Shown piece after piece: positions 8,227 to 17,303 of a stretch of 64,000 nucleotides of DNA. The first letter of the stretch is position 1; every line of letters starts with the position of its first letter. Location: NCBI GenBank assembly GCA_028287305.1, contig JAQBPX010000032.1:124001-188000 (forward strand), written 5' to 3'. Source of the stretch: Gemmatimonadota bacterium (GTDB lineage: Bacteria; Gemmatimonadota; Gemmatimonadetes; Gemmatimonadales; Gemmatimonadaceae). Position numbers and translations under genes: made by a program. Under the pieces are notes generated by a model, which worked only from the letters and a program-made list of their open reading frames with translations, made no database searches and was not told the DNA's origin.

Positions 8227-9327
8227 CTAGACATTGAAGCGAAACAGCATGACGTCCCCATCCGCCACCACGTATTCCTTTCCTTCCGCGCGAACCGAAC
8301 CCTTCTCCTTCGCGCCCTTCCATCCGCCATTTCCAACAAACTCCGAGTAGGAAGCGGTCTCGGCCTTGATAAAGCCCCGCTCGAAGTCCGTATGGATCAC
8401 CCCCGCCGCCTGCGGCGCGGTGTCGCCCTTGTGGATGGTCCACGCGCGCACTTCCTGCTCGCCGGCGGTGAAGTACGTCTGCAGCCCGAGCAGGCGATAA
8501 CCCGCCTGGATCAGGCGGTCGAGTCCCGCTGACTCGAGGCCGAGCGACGCGAGGAACTCCACGCGCTCCTCCTTCGTCAGCTCGGCCAGCTCCGCCTCGA
8601 TCTTGGCGGAGAAGGGAACCACCTCCGCGTGCTCGCCGCTTTTCGCGACCGCGTCGCGCAGCGCCTTGAGGTACGCGCCTTCGTCGCCGGATAGCTCCGC
8701 ATCGGTCACGTTCGCCGCATAGAGCACCGGCTTCGCGGTGATCAGGGACAGCGGCTTGAGCGCCAGCTGCTCCTCGGCGGTGAGGTGCGCCTCCCACAGG
8801 CCGCGCCCATCCTTGAGGAAGGAGAGCGCGCGCTCGAGCGCCGGCATCTCGGCCTTCGCTTCCTTGTCGCCCGTGCGCGCCGCGCGGCTCGCCTTGTCGA
8901 GCCGCTTCTCCACAACGCCCAGGTCGGCGAGCGCCAGCTCGAACTCGATCACCTCGCGATCGCGGCCGGGATCGACGCCGCCCATCACGTGCGTGACGTC
9001 GGGGTCGTCGAAGCAGCGGACCACGTGCACGATCGCATCCGTCTCGCGGATGTTGGTGAGGAACTTGTTGCCGAGCCCCTCGCCGTCGGCGGCGCCCTTC
9101 ACCAGTCCGGCGATGTCCACGAACTGCACCACGGCCGGCACGGTGCGCTTGGGCAGCACCACTTCCGCCAGCGTGTCGAGGCGCACGTCCGGCACCTCCA
9201 CCATGCCCACGTTCGGCTCGACGGTGCAGAACGGATAGTTCGCGGCCTCCGCCTTGGCGGCGGTGAGCGCGTTGAACAACGTCGACTTGCCGACGTTGGG
9301 GAGTCCCACGATTCCGAGCTTCAGCAT
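8227..9327 (-). CDS. ychF: Redox-regulated ATPase/GTPase YchF (Obg family)
   Basis: The protein has 366 residues. The G1 motif GLPNVGKST is at residues 8-16, followed by NYPFCTVEPN, the G3 DIAGLVKGA, a coiled-coil helical insert in the middle, and the C-terminal TGS domain with LQTYFTAGEQEVRAWTI and the final DGDVMLFRFNV. YchF hydrolyses ATP rather than GTP, binds ribosomes and is linked to oxidative stress responses. The ATG at 9327 overlaps the pth stop by one base (TAATG), so the genes are translationally coupled, a common pth-ychF pairing. Confidence 0.97.
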   Translation of the reverse strand: MLKLGIVGLPNVGKSTLFNALTAAKAEAANYPFCTVEPNVGMVEVPDVRLDTLAEVVLPKRTVPAVVQFVDIAGLVKGAADGEGLGNKFLTNIRETDAIVHVVRCFDDPDVTHVMGGVDPGRDREVIEFELALADLGVVEKRLDKASRAARTGDKEAKAEMPALERALSFLKDGRGLWEAHLTAEEQLALKPLSLITAKPVLYAANVTDAELSGDEGAYLKALRDAVAKSGEHAEVVPFSAKIEAELAELTKEERVEFLASLGLESAGLDRLIQAGYRLLGLQTYFTAGEQEVRAWTIHKGDTAPQAAGVIHTDFERGFIKAETASYSEFVGNGGWKGAKEKGSVRAEGKEYVVADGDVMLFRFNV

Positions 9328-9905
9328 TACGCCTTCTTGTTGAACTTGTTCATGGTCGGCTCGATCCCTTCGGACAGCCACAGCTCCATCGCACTCGCCA
9401 GGTCGGGGAAGAGGGCGCGCACCTCCGCGCCCTCCTGCTTGCCGAAGTTGCCGAGCACGAAGTCGGAGAGGTCCCCCACCGAGCGTCGCTCGTCGTTCGG
9501 GCCGATGCCGATGCGCAGGCGCGCATACTCCTGCGTCTTCAGGTGCTGCTCCACGCTCTTCAGCCCATTGTGGCCCCCCGCGGAGCCGCGCGCGCGAAAG
9601 CGCGAGGTGCCGACCGGGATGGCTACTTCATCCACCACCACCATCAGGTCACTCGCGGCGCTCCAGAAGGCGCGTCGCTTGTACGTGGCCAGCACCTGGC
9701 CACTGAGGTTCATGTAGGTGAGCGGCTTCACGAGTCGCACCTGCGTGCTGCCCACGGGACCGCTGAGCGTGCGCGCCTCACCCTCCTTCTTCCACCCACT
9801 CAAATGCCAAACGTCGGCGAGGTGGTCGAGGAACCACCAGCCGACGTTGTGACGGGTGCCTTCGTATTCCTTGCCCGGATTGCCGAGCCCGAGGATGACC
9901 TTCAT
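9327..9905 (-). CDS. pth: Peptidyl-tRNA hydrolase
   Basis: The enzyme frees tRNA from peptidyl-tRNA dropped by ribosomes. The 192 residues begin MKVILGLGNPGKEYEGTRHNVGW, here split as the Asn-containing LGNPG (Asn9) and the catalytic His19 in TRHNVG. PLTYMNLSGQ, the VVVDEVAIPVG aspartate region and GSAGGHNGLKS follow, all diagnostic of bacterial Pth. A TTG at 9953 could add 16 residues; I prefer the ATG because family members begin at that methionine. The gene lies between rplY and ychF. Confidence 0.96.
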   Translation of the reverse strand: MKVILGLGNPGKEYEGTRHNVGWWFLDHLADVWHLSGWKKEGEARTLSGPVGSTQVRLVKPLTYMNLSGQVLATYKRRAFWSAASDLMVVVDEVAIPVGTSRFRARGSAGGHNGLKSVEQHLKTQEYARLRIGIGPNDERRSVGDLSDFVLGNFGKQEGAEVRALFPDLASAMELWLSEGIEPTMNKFNKKA

Positions 9906-9962
9906 GGGAGCGTCTTCACCCGGGCGCCGGCGTCCGAACAGGAATTCCAGCAATGCCGCGAA

Positions 9963-10607
9963 CTACTTCTCGTCGTCCGGCTTGACCTTGCGGATGAGCT
10001 CCGGCTCGGCCGCACCCGGCTCCACCGTCTCGGCGGCAGCCGCTTCGACCGCGGCGCGCGGCGCGGCGAGCACGCAGAGCGTCTGGTCTTCGTCATGCTG
10101 CGCCTCGACACCCTCGGGCAGCGACAGGTCGCGCACGTGGATGCTGTGGCCCAGCTGCAGCTTGCTGACGTCGACGTCGATGTGGTCGGGAATGGACGCC
10201 GGGTCCACGAAGATGGTGAGCGCGTGCAGCGTCTCTTCCATCACGCCGCCGCCGAGGCGAACGCCCTCGGGCACGCCGATGAAGCGCAGGGGGACGTCCA
10301 CGGTGATCTTCTCGCCGGCGACGAGCTCCTGGAAGTCCACGTGCATGATCTGCTTCTTGAACGGGTGGCGCTGGATTTCGCGCACGAGCGTCCTGGTCGT
10401 CGCGCCGTCGAGCGCGAGGTCGATGACGGTGGAGCTCGAGACGCTGGAGAGGATCCGGGTGAGCTCGCGGCCATTGACCGTGAGGGCCAGCGGCTCGCGG
10501 CCGTGGCCGTAGATCACGCCGGGCACGTTGCCGGCCTGGCGAACCTTGCGAGCGGCGCCCTTGCCGGTCTCGGCGCGAACGGTGGCGGACAGTGATGCGG
10601 AAGACAT
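9963..10607 (-). CDS. rplY: 50S ribosomal protein L25/general stress protein Ctc
   Basis: At 214 residues this is the long (CTC/TL5) form. The N-terminal 5S rRNA-binding L25 domain (residues about 4-95, with ETGKGAARKVRQAGNVPGVIYG and QRHPFKKQIMHVDF) is followed by the C-terminal TL5 beta domain with VPLRFIGVPEGVRLGGGV and HIDVDVSKLQLG. An alanine- and glutamate-rich tail ends the protein. It lies between prs and pth, the usual prs-ctc-pth order. Confidence 0.95.
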   Translation of the reverse strand: MSSASLSATVRAETGKGAARKVRQAGNVPGVIYGHGREPLALTVNGRELTRILSSVSSSTVIDLALDGATTRTLVREIQRHPFKKQIMHVDFQELVAGEKITVDVPLRFIGVPEGVRLGGGVMEETLHALTIFVDPASIPDHIDVDVSKLQLGHSIHVRDLSLPEGVEAQHDEDQTLCVLAAPRAAVEAAAAETVEPGAAEPELIRKVKPDDEK

Positions 10608-10713
10608 GGTGCGATTTCCTTGCTTGATGCGAACGTCATGCAGCGAACCCTCGCCCGGTCATACTCTCAGGAGGCTGCGTCCTCCCTACCATCCGGTACT
10701 GCGAGGGGCAAAA

Positions 10714-11667
10714 CTAGTCGAACAGGCTCGAGACACTCTGCTCGGAATGCGTGAACTTGATCGCCTTCGCGAGCAGGTCACCCACGCTCAGCACCACGAG
10801 GTTCTCGAAGCGCCGCTCCTCCGGGATCGCGATGGTGTTCGTCACCACGACCTCCTTCACCGGCGCCGACGCGAGCCGCTCGGACGCGGGACCCGACAGC
10901 AGCGCATGCGTGGCGCAGACGTAGACATCGCCCGCGCCCAGCTCCTTCAATGCGCGCGCGGCTTCCGTCACCGTGCCCGCCGTGTCGATCATGTCATCGG
11001 CGAGGATGCAGGTCTTGCCCTCGACCTCGCCGACCACGTTCACGACCTCCGATACATTCGCCGACGGGCGGCGCTTGTCGATGATCGCCAGCGACGCATT
11101 GAGCCGCTTCGCGAATCCTCGCGCCATCTTCGCCGAGCCCACGTCGGGCGCCACGATGACGACGTCCTGCATCTGCTTCTTCCTGAAGTACGACGTGAGC
11201 ACCGGCATCGCGTAGAGGTGGTCGACGGGAATGTCGAAGAACCCCTGGAGCTGGTGCTGGTGGAAGTCCACCCCGAGCACGCGGTGCGCGCCCGCGGCCA
11301 CGATCATGTTGGCCATGAGCTTCGCGCCGATGGCCACGCGCGGCTGGTCCTTTCGGTCCTGGCGCGAGTAGCCGTAGTACGGCATCACCACGGTGATGCG
11401 ACTCGCGCTCGCCCGCTTCGCCGCATCGATCATCAGCAGCAGCTCGAGCCAGTTGTCCGCCGGCGCGTTCGTCGGTTGCACGATGAACACGTCGTTGCCG
11501 CGGACGTTCTCGTCGATCCGGACGAAGATTTCGCCATCGGCGAACCGATTCAGCGTCCTCTTGCAGAGGTCCACCCCGATGATGCGGGCGATTTCCTCCG
11601 CCAACTCCATGTTGGCGTGTCCGGCGAGCAGCTTGAATCCGTGACTGGGTACGGCGAGTCCGTCCAT
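10714..11667 (-). CDS. prs: Ribose-phosphate pyrophosphokinase (PRPP synthase)
   Basis: The enzyme makes PRPP from ribose 5-phosphate and ATP for purine, pyrimidine, histidine and NAD synthesis. The 317 residues contain FADGEIFVRIDENVRGNDVF, the PYYGYSRQDRKD ATP loop, and the PRPP-binding DDMIDTAGT. The ATG at 11667 gives the family's normal length; the frame stays open upstream into tRNA-Gln but that part cannot be coding. The gene follows tRNA-Gln and precedes rplY. Confidence 0.97.
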   Translation of the reverse strand: MDGLAVPSHGFKLLAGHANMELAEEIARIIGVDLCKRTLNRFADGEIFVRIDENVRGNDVFIVQPTNAPADNWLELLLMIDAAKRASASRITVVMPYYGYSRQDRKDQPRVAIGAKLMANMIVAAGAHRVLGVDFHQHQLQGFFDIPVDHLYAMPVLTSYFRKKQMQDVVIVAPDVGSAKMARGFAKRLNASLAIIDKRRPSANVSEVVNVVGEVEGKTCILADDMIDTAGTVTEAARALKELGAGDVYVCATHALLSGPASERLASAPVKEVVVTNTIAIPEERRFENLVVLSVGDLLAKAIKFTHSEQSVSSLFD

Positions 11668-11747
11668 CGTCACAGCCTTGTAAGTTAAACGTGGACATCG
11701 GGTTGGGTCAACACTGGCCCCTCCCGTCATGCTCGGCGTGCCCGCAT

Positions 11748-11817
11748 TCCCCGCGGTGGATTCGAACCACCATTCACGGCTCCAAAGGCCGTTGTCCTGC
11801 CATTGGACGAGCGGGGA
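11748..11817 (-). tRNA. tRNA-Gln (anticodon TTG)
   Basis: The 70-base cloverleaf has acceptor arms TCCCCGC and GCGGGGA fully paired, a D arm with GTCC/GGAC, an anticodon stem ACGGC/GCCGT around CTTTGGA, and a T arm GGTGG/CCACC around TTCGAAT. The anticodon TTG reads CAA and CAG. CCA is not encoded. It is embedded between ispE and prs on the same strand. Confidence 0.95.
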
Positions 11818-11853
11818 GTGCACCCGCGGAATGACCCGCAGGAACCTCGAAAG

Positions 11854-12771
11854 CTAGTCCGTAAACTCCACAGCCACAACCGAATCCGCGCTTCGCGTCA
11901 CCACGGTCCTGGCCCCCTCCGCATGCACCGCCGAGAGCCCGCCCGGGGCCGGCTGGCCCTCGAAGACGCCGAACACGGTGGACCCCGAGCCGCTCATGCG
12001 CGCCACGCGCGCGCCCGCCGCTGCCAGCGCGCCGCGGATCCGCGCCAGCCCGGGATGCCTGGCGTCCACCACGCCCTCGAAGTCGTTGGACGACAGCCGC
12101 GCGAGGGTCTCCCATTCGCCCAGCTGCTGCACGGAGCCGAGCGACCGCGCCGCGCTCCAGCTCTTCTGGCTCTCGTTTCCACGCGACGCAGCCAGCCAGC
12201 CGTACGCCTCGGCGGTGCCCACGCCGAAGCTGGGGAAGGCGAGCACCACGGTGCGCTGCGGCGGGGCGGGCAGTGGCAGCAGCCGCTCGCCGCGCCCCCA
12301 GCCGAGCGCAAAGGGCGACTCAGTGGTGAGGAAGGGGACGTCGGCGCCCAGGCTCGTGGCGAGCTCGATCAGGCGCTCGCCGAGCGGGTGCGGGGAGAGC
12401 GCATCGAGGATGCGAAGCACGGCGCCCGCGTCGGCACTTCCACCACCCAGCCCGCCGCCGACCGGGATGCGCTTGTCGATCTCCACCTGGCAGCCGGGGG
12501 GCCACTGCGTGGCGGACTGGTAGGCGCGCGCGGCGCGATACGCCAGGTTCTTCTCGGTGGGGCCCAGCCCCTCGGCCGGCATGGCGTCGCCGCGCGCGTC
12601 GAGCACGATGCCGCCGCTGGTGATGCGAATGGCCACGCCGTCGCCGAGCGCGAGGCGGAGGAAGAGCGTCTCGAGCTGGTGGAAGCCGGTGCCCTCGCGG
12701 GCGAGGACGTGCAGCACGAGGTTGACCTTCGCCTGCGCGAGCGTGCGAGCCGACCTAGGCCGCGGCGTCAT
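11854..12771 (-). CDS. ispE: 4-diphosphocytidyl-2-C-methyl-D-erythritol kinase
   Basis: This is the GHMP kinase of the non-mevalonate isoprenoid pathway. The 305 residues contain AQAKVNLVLHVL, the glycine-rich ATP loop PVGGGLGGGSADAGA (about residues 108-122), and the C-terminal MSGSGSTVFGVF motif. The start overlaps the end of the upstream flippase-like gene by 17 bases. The C-terminus ends 36 bases before tRNA-Gln. The ispE-(tRNA)-prs order is common in bacteria. Confidence 0.95.
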   Translation of the reverse strand: MTPRPRSARTLAQAKVNLVLHVLAREGTGFHQLETLFLRLALGDGVAIRITSGGIVLDARGDAMPAEGLGPTEKNLAYRAARAYQSATQWPPGCQVEIDKRIPVGGGLGGGSADAGAVLRILDALSPHPLGERLIELATSLGADVPFLTTESPFALGWGRGERLLPLPAPPQRTVVLAFPSFGVGTAEAYGWLAASRGNESQKSWSAARSLGSVQQLGEWETLARLSSNDFEGVVDARHPGLARIRGALAAAGARVARMSGSGSTVFGVFEGQPAPGGLSAVHAEGARTVVTRSADSVVAVEFTD

Positions 12772-13777
12772 CGCTCCGGCCGGCGCCGCGCAACTCGTCG
12801 AAGCTCAGCCCCACGCGCGCGAAGTAGTACGCGCCCATCAGCGTGATCGGGATGAACGAGAGCAGGTGGAAGCCGATCGCCCACGTGACGGCGAGCGTGG
12901 GCTCCACCGAGTACACCGCGAGCCCGATCTTCGCGCTCGTCTCGAACACGCCGAAGAAGCCCGGGCTGCTCGGGATGGCGACGCCGATCGCGATGATTCC
13001 CTGCAAAAAGAGCGCGGCGCTGAACGGCGCGGGAATGCCCACCGCCTTGAACGCGATCCAGAAGGCGAATGCGTTGAGCAGCCAGTGCAGCAGCGTCCAC
13101 CACACGACCGCAGCGAAGCGCATCGGCGAGCGCAGCACGCCGAGGCCGTCGGCGAAGGCGCGGAGCACGTCCTTGCCGCGCTCCTCGAGCGTCGGCGCGA
13201 TGCGGCGCGCGAACAGCTCGTAGAGGCCGATCACGCGTTCGGGGAAGATCGCCACGAAGTAGAGCGACGCGAGCACCAGCACCGTGAAGCCCACGCCGTA
13301 GCCGGCGTAGTTCGCCACGTGCTGCTCGCCGAGCCTCGCGCCCCGCGGGAAGGCCGGATCCATCATCGCGCCGAACATCAGCATGAGGATCACGACCGCG
13401 TCGAACACGCGATCCACCGCGAGCGAGGCGAAGGCGGTGGAGAAGGGAACGCGCGGAGTCTCCCGCGAGAGCGCGTAGGCGCGCGCGAGCTCACCGGCGC
13501 GCGCGGGCACCACGTTGCTCACCATCATGCCGATGGCCGTGGAGCGCCACAGCTTGCCGAAGGGCAGGTTCGGCTCGACCGGATCGAGGATCGTGCGCCA
13601 GCGTCGCGCGCGGAGCGGAAAGATGCCGGTGGCCGCGATGGCGGAGGCGAACAGCAGCGGCACGTTGGCCGCGCGAATCTTCCCCCACACGTCGAGCCAG
13701 GCGATCCCGTGGAACGCCCACCAGAGGAGCGCCGCGCTCAGCAGGATGCCAAGCGCGCCCTTCCAGCTGGTACGCAC
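12755..13777 (-). CDS. Flippase-like membrane protein (lysylphosphatidylglycerol synthase TM-region family, UPF0104)
   Basis: The 340 residues contain about seven or eight membrane segments. The family hallmarks are RARRWRTILDP, the WRSTAIGMMVSNVVPARAGELARAY segment (here shortened to the VVPARAGELARA core), and the C-terminal PSSPGFFGVFE motif. These are seen in the integral-membrane half of MprF and in AglD-type proteins. The family is thought to move or modify lipids; this protein has no aminoacyl transferase domain. The GTG start directly abuts the stop of the upstream gene. Confidence 0.85.
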   Translation of the reverse strand: MRTSWKGALGILLSAALLWWAFHGIAWLDVWGKIRAANVPLLFASAIAATGIFPLRARRWRTILDPVEPNLPFGKLWRSTAIGMMVSNVVPARAGELARAYALSRETPRVPFSTAFASLAVDRVFDAVVILMLMFGAMMDPAFPRGARLGEQHVANYAGYGVGFTVLVLASLYFVAIFPERVIGLYELFARRIAPTLEERGKDVLRAFADGLGVLRSPMRFAAVVWWTLLHWLLNAFAFWIAFKAVGIPAPFSAALFLQGIIAIGVAIPSSPGFFGVFETSAKIGLAVYSVEPTLAVTWAIGFHLLSFIPITLMGAYYFARVGLSFDELRGAGRSDDAAA

Positions 13778-15550
13778 CTAGTCGGCGAGCGCCAGGTCCA
13801 TGAGCTCGTAGAGCTCGTGCAGCTCGTCGGCCGAGGGCGCACCGCCCTTGGCGCGGATCTCGTCGCGCAGCTCGATGGAGCGGTGAATGGCCGCGCGGCC
13901 GCGATAGAGGAGCATGTCGATCGGCATCGGCTCGTCGTCCAGGTCCACGGGCTCGGCGAGCGACAGGTCGGCCATCGCATCGAAGGCGGCGATGCCGGCG
14001 TCGAGCGCGGATGAGGCGGTGGAGGCGACGCTGGTCGCGACCGTGGCTGTCACGGTGGACACCATGGTGGTCACCGCGTCGGTGACGATCTCGCGCGCGA
14101 CCGCGGCAACGTCCTTCACCGTCTCGATGGCCTGCGCCACTGGCTCCGGCATGGGAGGCAGCTGCGGGATGGCCGCCATGCTGATGATCGGCGTCGGCGC
14201 CATCTGGTCCACCGCCGGCCGGGGCGGCACCGGTGGCGACACGGGGATCGGCGGCGGCGCGTCCTGCGTCGCGCCGCCGAGGACGGAGCTGAGGCGCTGC
14301 GTGGACTCGTCGGCGGGTGAGCTCGCGGGCTCGCTCGCGCCGAACGCGGCGCCCATGCCGCCGGCGAAGGCGTTCTGCTCGCGCAGCTGCGCGAGCGCGG
14401 CAGCCAGGTGCTCGCCATTCGCGCCCGGACTCGCGAGCGCCGCAGCCATGGCGTCGAGCGAGTTGAGCGACAGCATGTCGAGGTTGTCGCTCGTGCCGGC
14501 GTGCGCCTGTACCGCGCCGGCGACGTCCTTCTCGCCGAAGCTTGCGGCCACGTTGCGCACGTTGCGCAGCGACACCTTGATTTCGCGCCCGAAGCGCTCG
14601 CGATCCGTCGCCGGGGCGCTGCGCGCCTCCGAGACCAGTCGCCGGAGGTTCTCCCCCTGCGCCGTGACCTCGAGCCGGAAGCGCTGGCCGGGCGTGGTGG
14701 GCGGGTTGGGCGCGGCGTGCACCACGTGCGGCTGGTCGTCGTCATGGAACAGCTCGGACACCGGCACGATGCGCTCGCGCGCCTCATCGAGTGAAGTGAC
14801 CGACTCGAGCGCCGACTCGAACTGCGTGTGCGCGTTGCCGGGATTCATCGCGGTGCCGTCGCGCAGCGACTGCGCCAGCGCGCGCAGCAACTCGGCCGAC
14901 GCGCGGAGCAGCGTGATGTGCTCGGGCGCGAGCGCGTCGCCACGCTCCAGGGGGCGCGCGGCGCGCTCCGCCGCCTCGGCCACGGGCGCGAGGAGGGGCA
15001 CGTCGCGCAGGCCAGCGACACCGCGCAGCGCGCGCACGCGCTTGAGCAGGTTGCCGGCGACGTCGCCGTCGGTGGGGCGCGTGAGCAGGAGCTCGAGGCC
15101 AGCCGCGATGTTCGACGTCTCGCCGGCCAGGAAGCTGCCCGGCGCGGAGGTCGCCGCGGGCGTGGCCGCGGCCTGCACCGGAGCCCAGCGCGCGAGCTCG
15201 TTGGAACGCGTGACGGCGCGCATGTCCTCGGTGGGCGTCCAGCTGCGCGCGGCGCGCACGAGGATCTTCAGCTCGTCGATCGCGCTCGTGAGCGCGCCGC
15301 GGAGGGCGGCGTCCCAGGTGGCGTTGCCGGAGTTGAGCGCCCGGCCCACGCGCTCGACGGAGCCCGCGAGCTCGGCGAAGCTCGGGAGCTTGGCCATGGT
15401 CGCGCTGCCGCGCAGGGCCCGGGCGATCCGCTGGACTTCGGCGGCGTCGGGACCCTGCGCTGCGCCGGCCAGCACGAGGCCGTCCAGCTGCTCGATGTAC
15501 TCACTCGCTTCCAGGACGAAGAAGTCGAGAAATCCTGCCGGCTGCGTCAT
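13778..15550 (-). CDS. HPt-like multidomain protein lacking the phospho-accepting histidine
   Basis: The protein has 590 residues. Residues 5-105 look like a histidine phosphotransfer domain as in CheA/PilL, but the expected HxLKGSA reads R44-A-L-R-G-S-A. A second copy (about residues 145-245) reads R173-A-L-R-G-V-A-G, again with arginine in place of histidine. A third helical stretch near SLRNVRNVAASFG may be related. A proline-rich linker (about residues 420-450) precedes a C-terminal helical segment with an acidic VDLDDEPMPIDMLLYRG. The likely role is as a scaffold or as a remnant of a chemotaxis-type kinase. The family assignment is from visual comparison only. Confidence 0.6.
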   Translation of the reverse strand: MTQPAGFLDFFVLEASEYIEQLDGLVLAGAAQGPDAAEVQRIARALRGSATMAKLPSFAELAGSVERVGRALNSGNATWDAALRGALTSAIDELKILVRAARSWTPTEDMRAVTRSNELARWAPVQAAATPAATSAPGSFLAGETSNIAAGLELLLTRPTDGDVAGNLLKRVRALRGVAGLRDVPLLAPVAEAAERAARPLERGDALAPEHITLLRASAELLRALAQSLRDGTAMNPGNAHTQFESALESVTSLDEARERIVPVSELFHDDDQPHVVHAAPNPPTTPGQRFRLEVTAQGENLRRLVSEARSAPATDRERFGREIKVSLRNVRNVAASFGEKDVAGAVQAHAGTSDNLDMLSLNSLDAMAAALASPGANGEHLAAALAQLREQNAFAGGMGAAFGASEPASSPADESTQRLSSVLGGATQDAPPPIPVSPPVPPRPAVDQMAPTPIISMAAIPQLPPMPEPVAQAIETVKDVAAVAREIVTDAVTTMVSTVTATVATSVASTASSALDAGIAAFDAMADLSLAEPVDLDDEPMPIDMLLYRGRAAIHRSIELRDEIRAKGGAPSADELHELYELMDLALAD

Positions 15551-15583
15551 GCCCGCTCCGTGGGGTTGGTGCGCGGGTCGAAG

Positions 15584-16330
15584 TTAGGCGCCGCGGCGCG
15601 CGGCGTCCATTGCCGCGCGAAGCTCGCGCACCGCCTCGGCCAGCCCGACGAACACCGACCGGCTCACCACCGAGTGCCCGATGTTGAGCTCCTCGATCTC
15701 CGGAATGGCGGCGACCGGCCCGACATTGGCCACCGTGAGGCCGTGCCCGGCATGCACGGCGAGTCCGATTTCCGCGCCGCGCGCGGCGGAGTCGCGGAGG
15801 GCACGCAGGGCGGCCGGGTCGCCGCGCCCATGGGAATAGGGCCCGGTGTGGAGCTCCACCGCCAGGGCGCCGAGTGCCAGTGAGGCCTCCACGGTGGCGA
15901 CGTCGGGAGCGATGAAGAGGGAACTGCGGATCCCGACCGCATTGAGGCGGGCGAGGCCATCGCGCAGGCGCTCCACGTCGTGCGTGACGTCGAGCCCACC
16001 CTCGGTGGTGACCTCCTCGCGGCGCTCGGGCACGAGCGTGACCTGGTGCGGCTGCAGGCGCTCGGCCAGCAGGAGCATCTCCTCGGTGCACGCCATCTCG
16101 AGGTTGAGCACCGTGCGCACCACGCCGGCCAGGTCGTGGATGTCGGCGTCCTGGATGTGGCGGCGGTCCTCGCGGAGGTGCGCGGTGATGCCGTCGGCGC
16201 CCGCGAGTTCGCAGACGCGCGCCGCTTCACGGGGGCTGGGCTCGAGCCCGCGCCGCGCCTGCCGGATGGTGGCGACGTGGTCGATGTTGATGTAGAGCCG
16301 CTGGCGGCGGCGCGGTTCGGTTGCTGGCAT
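15584..16330 (-). CDS. pdxJ: Pyridoxine 5'-phosphate synthase
   Basis: PdxJ condenses 3-amino-2-oxopropyl phosphate with deoxyxylulose 5-phosphate to form pyridoxine phosphate. The 248-residue protein shows LYINIDHVATIRQARRG, the ADGITAHLREDRRHI motif, LVPERREEVTTEGGLD, ELHTGPYS and the C-terminal ELNIGHSVVSRSVFVGL. I chose the ATG at 16330 over a TTG three codons upstream. It is the first gene of the minus-strand operon and is divergent from the lipoprotein gene at 16379. Confidence 0.96.
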   Translation of the reverse strand: MPATEPRRRQRLYINIDHVATIRQARRGLEPSPREAARVCELAGADGITAHLREDRRHIQDADIHDLAGVVRTVLNLEMACTEEMLLLAERLQPHQVTLVPERREEVTTEGGLDVTHDVERLRDGLARLNAVGIRSSLFIAPDVATVEASLALGALAVELHTGPYSHGRGDPAALRALRDSAARGAEIGLAVHAGHGLTVANVGPVAAIPEIEELNIGHSVVSRSVFVGLAEAVRELRAAMDAARRGA

Positions 16331-16378
16331 CCGGGTCAATCGTTAGGTAAGCACTACCCATCACCACTGAGGACGCGC

Positions 16379-16837
16379 GTGAACAAGAAGTATATCCTGT
16401 CCCTCCTCCTCGTCGCGGCGGCCTCCGCCTGCCGGACCACGACTACTTCGAGCCAGCCGGGTAACTCCGCGCCCACCACGCCGGGCGCGACCTCCCCGAA
16501 GCTCGCGGTGCTCACCTTCCTGAACGCGGCGAAGCTGCAGGACCTGCAGGCGATGTCGCTCGTGTGGGGCGATGCCAAGGGGCCGGCGCGCTCGAGCATG
16601 CAGCGCGATGACCTGGAGAAGCGCGAGCTCGTGATGATGTGCTACTTCAATCACGAGACGGCCACGGTGCTGAACGACTCGCCGAGCCAGAACAACGAGC
16701 GGATCCTCTCGGTGCAGCTGAAGAAGGGACCGCTCGAGGGAACGACGAACTTCTACGCGGTGCGCGGCCCGGAGGGGCGCTGGTTCGTGCGCTCGGCGGA
16801 GCTGGAGCCGTTGCAGAAGTTCTGCCAGAAGCGATAG
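16379..16837 (+). CDS. Small secreted lipoprotein, function unknown
   Basis: The protein has 152 residues from a GTG preceded by GAGG. The N-terminus is a lipoprotein signal (KKYILSLLLVAAASAC, lipobox ending ASAC), followed by a Thr/Ser/Pro linker. The compact domain of about 105 residues reads AVLTFLNAAKLQDLQAMSLVWG and ends in a strand-rich part with GRWFVRSAELEPLQKFC. I recognise no named family; the layout recalls small lipoproteins of the NTF2-like or DUF4878 type. It is convergent with mce, with only four bases between the stops. Confidence 0.75.
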   Translation: MNKKYILSLLLVAAASACRTTTTSSQPGNSAPTTPGATSPKLAVLTFLNAAKLQDLQAMSLVWGDAKGPARSSMQRDDLEKRELVMMCYFNHETATVLNDSPSQNNERILSVQLKKGPLEGTTNFYAVRGPEGRWFVRSAELEPLQKFCQKR

Positions 16838-16841
16838 CGCA

Positions 16842-17252
16842 TCACTGCTCGGTAAGCTCGATCAACACGCCGGCGGTCGACGCCGGATGCAGGAACGCGA
16901 TGCGCTTCCCCTCGGCGCCCAGGCGCGGGGTGTCGTCGATGAGGCGAACGCCGGCGGCGCGGCACCGGTCGAGCGTCGCGTCCAGGTCGTCCACGGCAAA
17001 ACAAATGTGATGGATGCCGGGCCCGCGCTTGCCCACGAACTTCCCGATCGGGGAGTCCGGGCTGTCCGCCTCCAGCAGCTCCACCAGCGAGTCGCCCGCG
17101 GCGAGCCCGGCGATGCGGGCGCCGTCGGAATCGGCCAGTGGAACCTCTTCCATGCCGAGTAGATTACGGTAGAACGGAAGGATCTCGTCGAGTGCGGCTA
17201 CCGCGATGCCGATGTGCGCGATGCGGGTGCCGCGGCGGGTATCTTCCAGCAT
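16842..17252 (-). CDS. mce: Methylmalonyl-CoA epimerase
   Basis: The 136-residue vicinal-oxygen-chelate (glyoxalase fold) protein interconverts the R and S forms of methylmalonyl-CoA. The metal ligands appear in IAHIGIAV (His), ELLE (Glu in the middle), GIHHICFAVDDL (His) and VLIELTEQ (Glu). This length and these motifs match the epimerase subfamily rather than general glyoxalases. The gene stands alone on the minus strand and is divergent from trxA. It fits with the acyl-CoA enzymes at the right end of the window in propionate or odd-chain and branched-chain breakdown. Confidence 0.93.
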   Translation of the reverse strand: MLEDTRRGTRIAHIGIAVAALDEILPFYRNLLGMEEVPLADSDGARIAGLAAGDSLVELLEADSPDSPIGKFVGKRGPGIHHICFAVDDLDATLDRCRAAGVRLIDDTPRLGAEGKRIAFLHPASTAGVLIELTEQ

Positions 17253-17303
17253 GGTCGTAACCTAATTCCCGGTGGCGGACCCGGCAGTCCGCGAGGAGAA
17301 CCG

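Noticed and set aside
10671-10688. Small dyad between prs and rplY as a terminator
   Set aside because: The stem is only about five pairs with no T tract, and the two genes are usually co-transcribed.
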